From positions 1-53,300 of the forward strand of contig NZ_AUJO01000024.1 in NCBI RefSeq assembly GCF_000424265.1: a DNA stretch of 53,300 nucleotides, read 5' to 3'. Position numbers and translations under genes: made by a program. Each line of letters opens with the position of its first letter. Position 1 is the stretch's first letter. The notes under the pieces were generated by a model that was not told where the DNA came from, searched no databases, and worked only from the letters and a program-made list of their open reading frames with translations. The stretch comes from Butyrivibrio sp. WCD3002. Its GTDB lineage: Bacteria > Bacillota > Clostridia > Lachnospirales > Lachnospiraceae. Shown here in pieces: positions 14,300 to 22,532 of this stretch.

Positions 14300-14640
14300 C
14301 GTATCTACTTGTCCTCGACACCCCGATACAATGAATCTTCAGATTCCGGGAAATCATCAGGCGGCTGCAGCACAGCTCCATAGGTTCTCTCCTCCCCGCG
14401 GGTCTCGCCGGGCCGCTCCCATTACGTTTAGTTGTGGCTGAGCGGAAGTCTCATTATCCCTGTACCTATCTTCGCCATACCGGTGCTACCGGCATTCCAG
14501 AGGGGCTATCTCGCTCAAGGCGTACCCTTGCGGCTCCACAGTACAGGACTGTACCTGATGAATGATTATTCAGTTTTCAAAGTCCGACGAAGGGATTTAT
14601 TTGCCCCTTCACCTATACCCACAGAGAGAAAGAATTTTAC
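14300..14640 (-). ncRNA. Candidate large structured non-coding RNA (family unknown)
   Basis: About 340 bp with GC clearly above its surroundings and no convincing protein. Many compact stems occur in order: GAATCT/AGATTC (14333-14346), CCGCTC/GAGCGG (14413-14445), CCGGT/ACCGG (14480-14492), CAAGG/CCTTG (14516-14530), GTACAG/CTGTAC (14541-14554) and GAAGGG/CCCTTC (14589-14610). Stem density like this is typical of ornate RNAs such as ROOL, HEARO, OLE or intron ribozymes, none of which I can assign. Minus orientation is favoured because the neighbouring genes and the hairpin at 14238 follow on that strand, but it is not proven. A DNA role (transfer origin or element end) is the alternative. Confidence 0.5.
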
Positions 14641-14817
14641 AACCTACAAAATGAATATTTTTTTTTTATTTCAAATCCCTATTTTTCGTTTTAGATACTA
14701 ATAAAAACAGCAGGCCACCAACTTGATGATCTGCTGCTTCATGTTTAATCGTTTCTCACATTATATTCTGTTTTGTGTAATCACTTTTTTACAATTTGTC
14801 GGACAATCTCAATACCA

Positions 14818-15354
14818 TTAATCTTCAAAAAACGGTTTCAGCATTTCCATGACTTCCTTGTTCCGTTCAAGCATGTTGTAAATGCCATCCTCTGACAGCA
14901 CTCCTCTTTTAAGATCATCAGGGAACAGTCCCTGCTAATCGGACTCAAGGTCTTTTCTCCACTGCTTGCTGCCATAGTAGTCCGATAGCTTTTGGATGTC
15001 ATCCTGCATATGCTGCAGATCAAAGATACTAGCCTCAAGGGTATTCAAAGTATGATTGGCCTTCTGCAAGATATCTTCCATCTTATACAGAGTTGGAGGA
15101 ACGTTATCTCTCTTAAGCCGTTTTGAGAAATGATTTTTCTTGTGATCATATCTCTGCGCAGCATTCTCCGGAAAAAGAAGAATTCCTCTGCTCTTTAAAA
15201 GTTCAAAAACTCGTGCATGAGCCTCTTCATCAGAATAGCCTTCTTTCATCTGCTCCTTGTAGATTACATACATCAGATTGGTGCATCTTGCTTTGGAGTT
15301 CTTCTTCAGATCTTCGAAGTGTTTCATTTTTGGTGGTGTTTTCTTTTTGCTCAT
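14818..15354 (-). pseudogene. DUF4298-type protein interrupted by one in-frame TAG
   Basis: Codons 1-139 encode a coiled-coil-rich protein (KKNSKARCTNLMYVIYKEQM ... IQKLSDYYGSKQWRKDLESD) ending at TAG (14935-14937). The same frame continues without another stop for 38 codons, QGLFPDDLKRGVLSEDGIYN and onwards to TAA at 14818-14820. Joined, it aligns throughout with the intact paralogue at 27251-27823 (QWKNDF...GEFPDRLKRGVLSEDGIYN), including the DUF4298 C-terminal motif. So a single nonsense change, or stop readthrough (context TAG-CAG), separates the conserved end. It overlaps the next gene by 4 bp at its start. Confidence 0.8.
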
Positions 15355-15560
15355 TCTGCTCCATTCACTACTTGTTCTCTGATTTTTATAACATCAGTCT
15401 CAGAAAGATCTTTTATATAAATGCAGTATTCATCAGGATATCCACCGACAAATTTCATGTGTTCCATGGAAATTTGAGAAGGTTTGGTAATCCAGAGTAC
15501 CGGCTCTCCATAATAATCTTCAACATATCTTAATTTTTCACCATTATATGTAATGATCAT
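15351..15560 (-). CDS. Small hypothetical protein
   Basis: A 69-residue protein, with YNGEKLRYVEDYYGEPVLWI near the N terminus and IYIKDLSETDVIKIREQV at the end. No family is recognised. It overlaps the DUF4298-type gene by 4 bp (ATGA type), so the two are translationally coupled, and its composition is like that of real genes. Confidence 0.65.
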   Translation of the reverse strand: MIITYNGEKLRYVEDYYGEPVLWITKPSQISMEHMKFVGGYPDEYCIYIKDLSETDVIKIREQVVNGAE

Positions 15561-15584
15561 GTGAAAATCTCCTATTAATATAGA

Positions 15585-16010
15585 TCATCCCTCCAAAAGG
15601 TCACTTAAATCCATAGTCTTAATCCCATTCTCAGACAGTAGTTCCGCAAAAACTCCTTTTCCTTCAATGAGTTTGCCTGTAAAGCTGCCATCATATATCT
15701 GCTTAACTCCGCAGGATGGACTCCTTGACTGAAGTATTACCAGATCAACTTTTTCATCGATGGCTTTTTGAAGGCACTTCTTGGCACCTGATCTGAATTC
15801 TTTGTCTTTGCTTTCACCCTGCTTGTTTGTAACTATACCATCTACTATTTCACAAGGGATCCTTGGTACCGGAAGGCCACCTTCCACTTCAGGACATACA
15901 GGGATTACTTCATGCCCCTCAAGAAACGAAGCCACTTTATCACAATAATTGTTGCCACCATTATACTTGCAGTTCTGTCCAAGCAAACAGGCACTGACCA
16001 TAATCTTCAT
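15585..16010 (-). CDS. DUF523 family protein
   Basis: A 141-residue DUF523 (YbbK-type) protein. Family landmarks: SACLLGQNCKYNGGNNYC at the N terminus, PVCPEVEGGLPVPRIPCEI in the middle and LQSRSPSCGVKQIYDGSF before the C terminus. Several conserved cysteines suggest a metal or cluster site, but the biochemical role is unknown. Clean AGGAG ribosome site. It lies 15 bp upstream of, and in the same direction as, other small genes, following an alpha/beta hydrolase. Confidence 0.9.
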   Translation of the reverse strand: MKIMVSACLLGQNCKYNGGNNYCDKVASFLEGHEVIPVCPEVEGGLPVPRIPCEIVDGIVTNKQGESKDKEFRSGAKKCLQKAIDEKVDLVILQSRSPSCGVKQIYDGSFTGKLIEGKGVFAELLSENGIKTMDLSDLLEG

Positions 16011-16025
16011 AAACGGACTCCTGTC

Positions 16026-16829
16026 TCAGTTTTTTAAATAATCCATAACCCTGCCATTAAAATCCTTGGCCTGTTCATATACTCCATGACTGTAACCTTC
16101 ATACATATACAGCGTACTGTCATTTATCCTGTCATACATTTCAACTGATGCTTCACCTCCAAGAACAAGATCACTATCTGCCCCTATAATCAAAGTTGGG
16201 CAGCTTATCTCTGAAAGTCTATCATAAACATCATGTTCCATACACGATCTGCATAGAATCTTAAACCTCGAATAGTCCTTTGGCTTCATTCTTGCCAAAA
16301 GAGCATTCATTCTAATCCCACGTTCAAGATACTTCCCGGTATATGAACGCTTTGCTGTATCAAGCATTATTCCGGCATAATCATCATTATCTGCCATATT
16401 TATCCAGGATTCGAGTGCCTCCTTCATCAGTTCATTTGGCCTTGATGCAGTAACTGCAAGGACAAGCTTTTTTACCTTGTCAGGATGTCTTATAGCAAGC
16501 TGCTGGGATATCATACCGCCCTGCGACACTCCGAAAACACTGGCAGTTTTAATGCCAATCATGTCCATGATCTTATCTATATCATCAGCCATATCAGCAG
16601 TTGAAAATTCATCCGGAAGGTTATTCCTTCTGCTAAACACATAGACCTTAAACTCCTTGGCAAATCCTGAATACACAAAAGCAAATGGCACTGCGATTCC
16701 TCTTGCTGTTTTGAATCCGTCTCCTACCCCTGGGAGCATGATAAGGTTCTTATCACCGGTTCCAAAGCTTATATAATCACAGTCTGTTCCATCAAATTTT
16801 ATATTTTCATTCTTTGCATTGTAGAACAT
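16026..16829 (-). CDS. Alpha/beta hydrolase
   Basis: A 267-residue hydrolase. The nucleophile elbow GVSQGGMISQQLA (Ser at about residue 99) follows DIDKIMDMIGIKTASV. An acidic member is likely Asp in LIIGADSDLVLGGE, and the catalytic His lies in YEGYSHGVYE near the C terminus. The oxyanion-loop region reads LIMLPGVGDGFKTARG. Substrate cannot be told; the fold resembles prolyl-aminopeptidase/esterase-like members. It lies 15 bp upstream of the DUF523 gene, probably one transcript. Confidence 0.88.
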   Translation of the reverse strand: MFYNAKNENIKFDGTDCDYISFGTGDKNLIMLPGVGDGFKTARGIAVPFAFVYSGFAKEFKVYVFSRRNNLPDEFSTADMADDIDKIMDMIGIKTASVFGVSQGGMISQQLAIRHPDKVKKLVLAVTASRPNELMKEALESWINMADNDDYAGIMLDTAKRSYTGKYLERGIRMNALLARMKPKDYSRFKILCRSCMEHDVYDRLSEISCPTLIIGADSDLVLGGEASVEMYDRINDSTLYMYEGYSHGVYEQAKDFNGRVMDYLKN

Positions 16830-16858
16830 GGCCTTCTTCCTCGTTTGAATCCATATTA

Positions 16859-17206
16859 TTATGCTTCTTCATGTCTAAATTTACCCGGGCTACTATGCTC
16901 GACTATTTTGTCTTTTACTATTTTCCACAACTCTAGCTGGATGTGGGATAATTGTTCGTTTAATGCTTTTCTTTGTTCCGGATCCTCACTATTTATGAAA
17001 AAATCAGTAAGTCCTCCCCTTCCAGGATATAGCCTTTCATACAAAGTCAGAATACAGTCCTCTTTATCCTCATCCGAATAATCAGCTTCAAGAACAGCTA
17101 TTCCATCCACCAGACTACTGTAATGAAAGACGATGGATTGATCTCCATATTTTTTCAGATATGCCTCAAGTTCTTTATATAGTGCTAAAGCGTAATTTAT
17201 ATCCAT
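16859..17206 (-). CDS. Hypothetical protein
   Basis: A 115-residue acidic, helical protein (YALALYKELEAYLKKYGD ... EADYSDEDKEDCILTLYERL). No motif recognised. ATG follows AAGGAAGG. It precedes the hydrolase gene by 29 bp on the same strand. Confidence 0.65.
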   Translation of the reverse strand: MDINYALALYKELEAYLKKYGDQSIVFHYSSLVDGIAVLEADYSDEDKEDCILTLYERLYPGRGGLTDFFINSEDPEQRKALNEQLSHIQLELWKIVKDKIVEHSSPGKFRHEEA

Positions 17207-17383
17207 TATTCCAACCTTCCTTATGAACTATGCCTCTTACCTTCGCGTTTATGTCTTTCAAATAGCAGTAAAATAAACATTACTAACCAGATTGCCCATG
17301 CCTTCGGGTTCGCACTGTGTAATCTTTCTTTCCGAGCTGCTTATTAAGCCCTGTACCTCATTCAATATACCCATTTTCTACAG

Positions 17384-17602
17384 TTAGTTATCCTTCTTCA
17401 GTAATTTCATAAGATTCTCAGGCTTATCAATGCAGCCTGTGTTACCATTAAAGCTTCCAAAAGTAGAAACTCGGAATGGTGCAAGTTTCATGCCCAAAAC
17501 AATTCCTGCAAGGACCAGGCATATCCCCGTAAGTGTCACTTCTGTTTTGCTGCATTCACCGCGCTGGATTTTTGATATATGTTCTTTTATCATTTCAATC
17601 AA
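17384..17602 (-). CDS. Small single-pass membrane protein
   Basis: A 72-residue protein with one membrane helix (about residues 22-40, TEVTLTGICLVLAGIVLGM) and a polar tail. It is 9 bp downstream of the zinc-ribbon gene and belongs to a run of tiny genes on this strand. Function unknown. In the gap 17207-17383 nothing better than a short frame with a possible membrane segment is seen. Confidence 0.6.
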   Translation of the reverse strand: MIEMIKEHISKIQRGECSKTEVTLTGICLVLAGIVLGMKLAPFRVSTFGSFNGNTGCIDKPENLMKLLKKDN

Positions 17603-17611
17603 TCTCCCTTT

Positions 17612-17833
17612 TTAATGGATATCAGTGTCTATTATAAGCTTCTTACAACTTTTGCAGAAGTAGGAATCCATAGTCAGATGAGTCAGCTTGAATTTTGCAG
17701 CTGATAATCGTCCAATGCCTGCAATCATGTCTATGGCTCCGGGACCTTTATCTCCCTCCTTCCAAGCAAGGCTGCGTACGCTACCTGCAAGGACACCTTT
17801 TTTCATCTCATTACCACAATAAGGACAGATCAT
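17612..17833 (-). CDS. Zinc-ribbon protein (DUF6487/PF20097-like)
   Basis: A 73-residue protein with MICPYCGNEMKKGVL at the N terminus and YFCKSCKKLIIDTD at the C terminus, giving two CxxC knuckles for one zinc. Between them is a Lys/Gly-rich stretch. Such small zinc ribbons are frequent in Lachnospiraceae and uncharacterised. Its start overlaps the stop of the upstream 37-residue gene by 4 bases (ATGA). Confidence 0.8.
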   Translation of the reverse strand: MICPYCGNEMKKGVLAGSVRSLAWKEGDKGPGAIDMIAGIGRLSAAKFKLTHLTMDSYFCKSCKKLIIDTDIH

Positions 17834-17943
17834 AGTTCAGATGCCTCATCTTTCTTAGATTCTTCTTTCTTTTTGAGATATAAGGAAAGTAAAAAACAGC
17901 CATTTGTAACTGTTACCAAAAGAAATAAAATGCTGGGTGTCAT
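17830..17943 (-). CDS. 37-residue single-pass membrane peptide
   Basis: ATG at 17941-17943 follows GGAGGAG; 37 codons run to TGA at 17830-17832. A membrane helix (PSILFLLVTVTNGCFLLSLY) is followed by a highly charged KKKEESKKDE tail. The stop overlaps the next start as ATGA, so it is very probably translated. No family recognised. Confidence 0.65.
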   Translation of the reverse strand: MTPSILFLLVTVTNGCFLLSLYLKKKEESKKDEASEL

Positions 17944-18200
17944 ATAGAATCTCCTCCTGTTCTCCTGTGACCTAGATAATTTGTTGATGAAATAATCTTA
18001 ATATGATACGGCATGTGAATATATATTCGGCTCTGCAAATAAGCGATATCTATTTTCCCAATCAATATTTTCCTGCCCCATAAGAACAAAAGTCGTGCCA
18101 AAAACGCAACCCTTTCTGCAAATGTCATATGACTTCTGCAATAAGGACTACGAAATAGACACGACTTATTACTAATTCTATTGGATTATTTAAAAGTAAA

Positions 18201-19688
18201 TCAAAATTCTAACAGATGATGCTTTGTTAAATAATCAGACATTTTCAACCATTCTATTCCAACCTGTCTTGCATCCCATTCGTCAAAAAGTGTTCTCCAC
18301 TCATCATCTGATATTTCACTCTCTGGACGCCTTGCTGCTTCATCTATATCAGAATAGGGTCCAATAATATGGACAGGCCTTTCCCAGTATCCCAGGAACT
18401 CCTCTTCTATAAAGCCCTGACTGCCCCAATCTGTATCTTCATCAACCTGCAACTTCTTACTGTCAAACCGAAGTCTAGATGTCCCACTATAAGCAGCTCC
18501 GCTACTTCCTGTTTCATATATATATCCATCTGATCCAAGCCAGTGAGTATCCCTGCTTCCACCTTCACAAATCTTTACTGTTCTTCCATCCACCAGGGCA
18601 TAAGCCCTTTCAAAAACATTATCCGGTATCCATTCATCGTACTTTAAAATGCCAAATATAAGCTCAAAGGTTCCATCGCAATCCAGATCGACATAAGTAT
18701 AACCAACATTATCGAGATTGAATCCAAAGTCCATTTCATAATATGAGCCTGTTTTGACAACACTGTTTTCTTCATTATTCTTTAGCACAAGACTATTTGC
18801 AGTATACTTCTCTTTTGATCTATAGCTCTGGTTCTGCCATTTCATCACTTCATTATAAGAGTCAATGAAATTGGAAAACGCAGTTGTATACAACTCATCA
18901 TATTTTTCAATGATGGAGGCATCTGACAGCCTGTATGTATAGACACCGTCTTTTTCTTCAAGGTACGTGCGATCATATCCCTCTTCCTGTGATTTGCCTA
19001 TTCCCGCAGTACTATCCTCAGCAGAAGCCTCATCAGAACTGTTGTCTAAACCATTCTGTTTAAACACATCAGCTTTTTCATAAACATCGTAAATTGTGCC
19101 ATCATCAGGCATTGAATCATTTATATACTCGCTTAGATCCTTAGCATATTCAAATGCATCTCCCTTATCCTCGAATATTCTCACCTCTGTACGGGGTAAC
19201 ATTCCTTGCGGTCCGGCACCTGTAACGTATAGTTCTCCAACAATTACCTCATCCTTCTGATCTTCGTTTATGTCCTTGAATGCAACAAAAGAAATATCCT
19301 CAAAAAGCCCCCACTCTCTGTTGTCGTTTTCGTAAACAGAAGGCATTTTGTAAATCACCTTCTCACCATCCATGAGGTAAAACGTAGCATCTGCCAGAGG
19401 ATTCTTATCTTTATCAGGCAGACAGGATACAAATCTTACGTCACCCCATCCATTTAGTCTGATATCAAATGACTGTTCCTCTATGATTTTGGATGAATCT
19501 AATCCTAACGAACTACCCTCATCCTCGACCTGTTCTTCAATGCTTACATTATTGTTATTTTCATCCTGAACCACTTCATCAGTGCTTGCCGCGCTACCAT
19601 TCTCATTGTCTATAACAGTTTCATTTCTATTACCGCATCCAGCCACAAGACATAATGCAAGCGCAACTAATACAACTCGTCTTTTCAT
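18201..19688 (-). CDS. Secreted lipoprotein of unknown function
   Basis: A 495-residue protein with a lipoprotein signal: KRRVVLVALALCLVAGCG, lipobox LVAGC with Cys about residue 18. The start is taken at the ATG 19686-19688 after GAGGG rather than an upstream in-frame codon. The mature protein begins with an acidic, Asn/Glu-rich linker. It contains Ca-binding-like Asp runs (FKDINEDQKDEVIVGE and YVDLDCDGTFELIFG), as in FG-GAP/VCBS-like surface proteins. It lies just downstream of a second lipoprotein and a Nudix gene in one operon. Confidence 0.8.
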   Translation of the reverse strand: MKRRVVLVALALCLVAGCGNRNETVIDNENGSAASTDEVVQDENNNNVSIEEQVEDEGSSLGLDSSKIIEEQSFDIRLNGWGDVRFVSCLPDKDKNPLADATFYLMDGEKVIYKMPSVYENDNREWGLFEDISFVAFKDINEDQKDEVIVGELYVTGAGPQGMLPRTEVRIFEDKGDAFEYAKDLSEYINDSMPDDGTIYDVYEKADVFKQNGLDNSSDEASAEDSTAGIGKSQEEGYDRTYLEEKDGVYTYRLSDASIIEKYDELYTTAFSNFIDSYNEVMKWQNQSYRSKEKYTANSLVLKNNEENSVVKTGSYYEMDFGFNLDNVGYTYVDLDCDGTFELIFGILKYDEWIPDNVFERAYALVDGRTVKICEGGSRDTHWLGSDGYIYETGSSGAAYSGTSRLRFDSKKLQVDEDTDWGSQGFIEEEFLGYWERPVHIIGPYSDIDEAARRPESEISDDEWRTLFDEWDARQVGIEWLKMSDYLTKHHLLEF

Positions 19689-19733
19689 GTTTCCCTCATT
19701 ACTCACTGTTCAAAACATGCTATAGCCTACAGT

Positions 19734-20210
19734 TTATTCACATCTGCTAAGAGAAGCGCCTCCACTGTACTTCTCTGAAAACTCATCCTCGTTCCATGTC
19801 TCGTAGTATTCCAGGATGTCCGCATCTTCTTCAGAAGACTGATACGTGTACTGTACCCCGTTATCAGACTCTGCCTGGATCTTGTATCCTCCGGTCTCCA
19901 GTTCCTCGAATAGCGAAATACTATCAAAATGATCCGGAACAAAATCATTATTTTCCATATGACCATAAATTATCTCTGCATCGCCAAACTGCACATAGTA
20001 TTCAGGCTGCATCTCTCCATCAGCCTCATAGCCTATGGATGCTGGCTGCCAGGTTCCTGATACCACAGGATCACTAACTTTTGATGCCAGGAAAATAGAT
20101 GTTGGCCCGTCAGCTCCACCGCTTATAGCTGCATCTTCTCTTTTCGCATCACATCCTACTGTTCCTATTACCATTATCAGTGCAAGTGCTGTCACTACTA
20201 TTTTCTTCAT
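19734..20210 (-). CDS. Lipoprotein with GGADGPTSIFLA motif
   Basis: A 158-residue lipoprotein. Signal and lipobox are TALALIMVIGTVGCDAK (Cys20), followed at once by AAISGGADGPTSIFLASK, a short motif that recurs after the lipobox of many small Firmicute lipoproteins. The rest is an acidic beta-rich domain (YYVQFGDAEIIYGHMENN). Its ATG overlaps the Nudix stop by 4 bases. Function unknown, cell-surface. Confidence 0.85.
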   Translation of the reverse strand: MKKIVVTALALIMVIGTVGCDAKREDAAISGGADGPTSIFLASKVSDPVVSGTWQPASIGYEADGEMQPEYYVQFGDAEIIYGHMENNDFVPDHFDSISLFEELETGGYKIQAESDNGVQYTYQSSEEDADILEYYETWNEDEFSEKYSGGASLSRCE

Positions 20211-20773
20211 CTTAGTCTCTCTTCTTTTCCCTTAAGATACTTCATTACCGTCTCAAGTCCTTCCATCGGAACACAAAACGTGCCATCCCTGTGTACACAT
20301 CCTTTGTGAACTTCATCAATATCAAACCACCTGACTTCTTCCACTTCCTCTGTCTGAAGCTTCAGCTTAGATATATCCACCGGCTTTTCATACACGTAAA
20401 CAAAAGCAACTTCATTGTCCTTAAACATTTTTCCATGGAATTCCATCTCATACTTAATATGAAACTTCCCGGCAAAAGTAAGATCTCCAGCCAGAGTTTT
20501 TATTCCAAGCTCCTCAAACAGTTCTCTCTGTGCAGACTCAAGTGGCTCATCACCAGCCTGGATATGTCCTGCCGATGAAGTATCATACATCCCAGGAAAA
20601 GATTCCTTTTCGGCGCTTCTCTTCTGAAGAAGAACCTGATATTTATCCACTTCCTTTCTCACAATCCAAATATGCGCTGTCCTGTGAGGAATACCATTGT
20701 CATGTGCATCACTTCTACTTACAGTCTCCCCGGTCGGAAAGCCGTTATCGTCAGTTATATCAAATATCTCCAT
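20207..20773 (-). CDS. Nudix hydrolase (IDI-like subgroup)
   Basis: A 188-residue Nudix protein. The Nudix box is GHIQAGDEPLESAQRELFEE followed by LGI, fitting GX5EX7REUXEEXGU, at residues 68-90. The N-terminal MEIFDITDDNGFPTG and HRTAHIWIV match the group annotated as isopentenyl-diphosphate isomerase-like or YfcD-like Nudix enzymes. It hydrolyses a nucleoside diphosphate linked to X; the substrate is unknown. Overlaps both neighbours (14 bp upstream, 4 bp downstream), so it is central to the operon 21131-18201. Confidence 0.92.
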   Translation of the reverse strand: MEIFDITDDNGFPTGETVSRSDAHDNGIPHRTAHIWIVRKEVDKYQVLLQKRSAEKESFPGMYDTSSAGHIQAGDEPLESAQRELFEELGIKTLAGDLTFAGKFHIKYEMEFHGKMFKDNEVAFVYVYEKPVDISKLKLQTEEVEEVRWFDIDEVHKGCVHRDGTFCVPMEGLETVMKYLKGKEERLR

Positions 20774-21131
20774 TTTTCACTGCCTCTTTTCTGTTCCTGA
20801 TGGCAAAAACAGCTGTACCAGCTCCCGCCAGCACAAGCACAAATATTCCATAGACCATCACTATGAAAGCACCGACAATTGGTGTCTCAAAATCAGAACT
20901 AATATAATAGTAGTAATAATATGTACTTAGTACCATTCCGGCAACGCATGATATCAGCAATAATAACGAAGACAGGAGATACTCCTTCATGCTTTTAGCC
21001 ATAAAAACATTCATTATGACAAATGCCGCAATAACTATCATCCATATAGGATTAATATCAGCTATTCCGAGCATATCCCTAATCACAAACATTACAAGGG
21101 GAATTAGATTTAACCACTTCAAGAACTTCAC
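20760..21131 (-). CDS. Small integral membrane protein
   Basis: About 123 residues with four hydrophobic segments, including IPLVMFVIRDMLGIADI, IWMIVIAAFVIMNVFMA, LLSSLLLLISCVAGMVL and VMVYGIFVLVLAGAGTAVFA. I prefer the GTG at 21129-21131, which lies 6 bases after GGCGGAGG, over an upstream in-frame start. The charged C terminus overlaps the Nudix start. No family recognised. Confidence 0.65.
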   Translation of the reverse strand: MKFLKWLNLIPLVMFVIRDMLGIADINPIWMIVIAAFVIMNVFMAKSMKEYLLSSLLLLISCVAGMVLSTYYYYYYISSDFETPIVGAFIVMVYGIFVLVLAGAGTAVFAIRNRKEAVKNGDI

Positions 21132-21279
21132 TTTTTTCCTCCGCCAACAATTATTCTTTAACAAAATATATCTCTACCATTTTACACCATTGCTATCATT
21201 ACAAAAACTTATTTTAACCCATTTAAGGCATGCATATCCCAGACTGCCTGGAACATGCACACCCATTGTAAATAGCATA

Positions 21280-21801
21280 TTAAAGCTTCAGGTACTTCTT
21301 AAGGTTTTTCAGAGCTCCATCAAGCGAAAGGGAAACCATCTGCTGTGATACACCCTCAGCTTTAGCGATTTCTTTTTCAGAAAGGCCATGATAAAAATAC
21401 AGAATACATCTACGCTTTTGTGCAGGAGGAAGCTTGTCCAATGCCTCCTTGAATCTCTCATACTCCAATTTCTCCATGACTGTTTCTTCCGGTTCTTCTT
21501 TAGAAAACACAGAATTCATATACTCTGTCATACCCTCTTCATATCCACCAAAGATATGATGTCTTATCCTGCGCATCTCATGCTTCGCCTCATTTCGCTT
21601 ATAATCACGAAAGGCTTCTCCCTGTTCTGAAGTCATGACCACATAGGGCATGTACTGGGTCAGCTCCTCTCCGTATTTTCTCATGAGCACATCTATGTCC
21701 AGATCCGTTACCACTGCCCACTTTACGCCACCTGTCATTCCCGGATACTCGTATCCCAGGTTGATCACTTCATATTCTTCAATATTCTCTTTATTATTCA
21801 C
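21280..21801 (-). CDS. Sigma-70 region 4-like protein
   Basis: A 173-residue protein. The C-terminal 55 residues are a sigma region-4 HTH: FKEALDKLPPAQKRRCILYF then HGLSEKEIAKAEGVSQQMVS. The N-terminal part (NLGYEYPGMTGGVKWAVV) lacks a clear region 2, so it is more like the regulatory sigma-like proteins of mobile elements than a full sigma factor. The start is GTG at 21799-21801 after CGGAGGAAACGGAAA. Two palindromes lie 90-155 bp upstream. Confidence 0.8.
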   Translation of the reverse strand: MNNKENIEEYEVINLGYEYPGMTGGVKWAVVTDLDIDVLMRKYGEELTQYMPYVVMTSEQGEAFRDYKRNEAKHEMRRIRHHIFGGYEEGMTEYMNSVFSKEEPEETVMEKLEYERFKEALDKLPPAQKRRCILYFYHGLSEKEIAKAEGVSQQMVSLSLDGALKNLKKYLKL

Positions 21802-21891
21802 TTTCCGTTTCCTCCGATTTTTTAAAATTCATTAGTTTCAAAAACCGGGAGGTCACGGATACCTACCTATCGAAGTCTCCCAAACAAAAAC

Positions 21892-21956
21892 GTTCAAATC
21901 TGAACACAACTCGGATAAAACAGAGGAATTTCATCGTTTTGTGTTCAAATCTGAAC
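21892..21956. promoter_or_regulatory. Two identical 14-bp dyads (candidate operator pair)
   Basis: GTTCAAATCTGAAC is present at 21892-21905 and 21943-21956, exactly 51 bp (about five helical turns) apart. The GTTCA/TGAAC arms are symmetrical. They lie in the probable promoter of the sigma-like gene, so a dimeric HTH repressor forming a loop or cooperative complex is plausible. Confidence 0.55.
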
Positions 21957-21986
21957 GCGCATTTTTAGACATAATAAAAAGACGGT

Positions 21987-22030
21987 GCAAAACAGAATAC
22001 CCATAACAATGGATATTTCCTCTGTTTTGC
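21987..22030 (-). terminator. Rho-independent terminator after the zinc-ribbon gene
   Basis: TCTGTTTTGC (22021-22030) and GCAAAACAGA (21987-21996) pair perfectly, with further CGG/CCG pairing outside. On the minus strand the stem is followed by CTTTTTATTATG. The 24-base loop is long. It would end the transcript of the gene at 22191-22394. Confidence 0.6.
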
Positions 22031-22190
22031 TCCGCCTTCCAACGATACTCAGCCGCTCATAGCCGCCAGCTAAAACTCAAAGTACTGCGCATATCCCTTC
22101 CAGTCCCATGCTGAATCCGATACCATTAGCAGTTTCCTTTGAACTATATTTTTAATTCCAAAGACACTTATATATATATATATGAATCGA

Positions 22191-22394
22191 TTATGCCCTT
22201 CTTCTGGCACGCCTGTCCGTATGCATATCCAGCCATCCAGAGCGGTCATATTTTATCACGTATTTCCTCAGACATTTTGGGCATTGGCAATCATCATTAA
22301 CCTTTTCTCTGTCCTTTGGAGTTCCCAGAACGTGTTTTCCACATAAGGGGCAGTAGAAATCTCTTTTCTTTTCTCTTTGATTAAACCTTTCCAT
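22191..22394 (-). CDS. Small zinc-ribbon protein
   Basis: A 67-residue basic protein. FYCPLCGKHVLG and CQCPKCLRKYVIKYD give two CxxC pairs for one zinc. The ATG at 22392-22394 follows GAGGAG. The Arg-rich end (DRRARRRA) suggests nucleic-acid contact. No specific family recognised. Confidence 0.7.
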   Translation of the reverse strand: MERFNQREKKRDFYCPLCGKHVLGTPKDREKVNDDCQCPKCLRKYVIKYDRSGWLDMHTDRRARRRA

Positions 22395-22532
22395 CTCTTT
22401 TCTCCTCATTTATAGCAATTTAGCTCGCTCCCCCTCTCTCCAGAGCCTCCATTATACTAGCACACTTCAGCACATTGCAGTGACAGATTATTTACAGCAA
22501 AAAGAATGCCTGCATTTCTGCAGACACGCTTA

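Larger units (their letters stand above)
21802..22190. other. Gene-free region with palindromes and a terminator
   Basis: About 390 bp between the sigma-like gene and the zinc-ribbon gene. It holds two identical GTTCAAATCTGAAC palindromes, a long-loop terminator (21987-22030) and a short TA dinucleotide run near 22169-22182. Short open frames in 22050-22150 lack starts. Confidence 0.6.

Noticed and set aside
14214..14640. Type III toxin-antitoxin with the structured region as RNA antitoxin to M azF-like toxin
   Set aside because: Type III antitoxins are short tandem repeats, which are not seen, and the toxin is a canonical MazF rather than a ToxN/CptN-type protein.
14432..14701. An 89-codon plus-strand open frame across the structured region
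   Set aside because: It lies over the hairpin-dense DNA, has no ribosome site, odd composition (PVPIFAIPVLPAFQ), and its reading depends on stems; it is more likely a by-product of a non-coding element.
17207..17383. Possible short membrane-protein frame on the minus strand
   Set aside because: A hydrophobic stretch (AWAIWLVMFILLLF) is readable but there is no start with a ribosome site; at most it is the tail of a lost gene.
22169..22182. TA dinucleotide run
   Set aside because: Short simple repeat in AT-rich intergenic DNA with no further structure.
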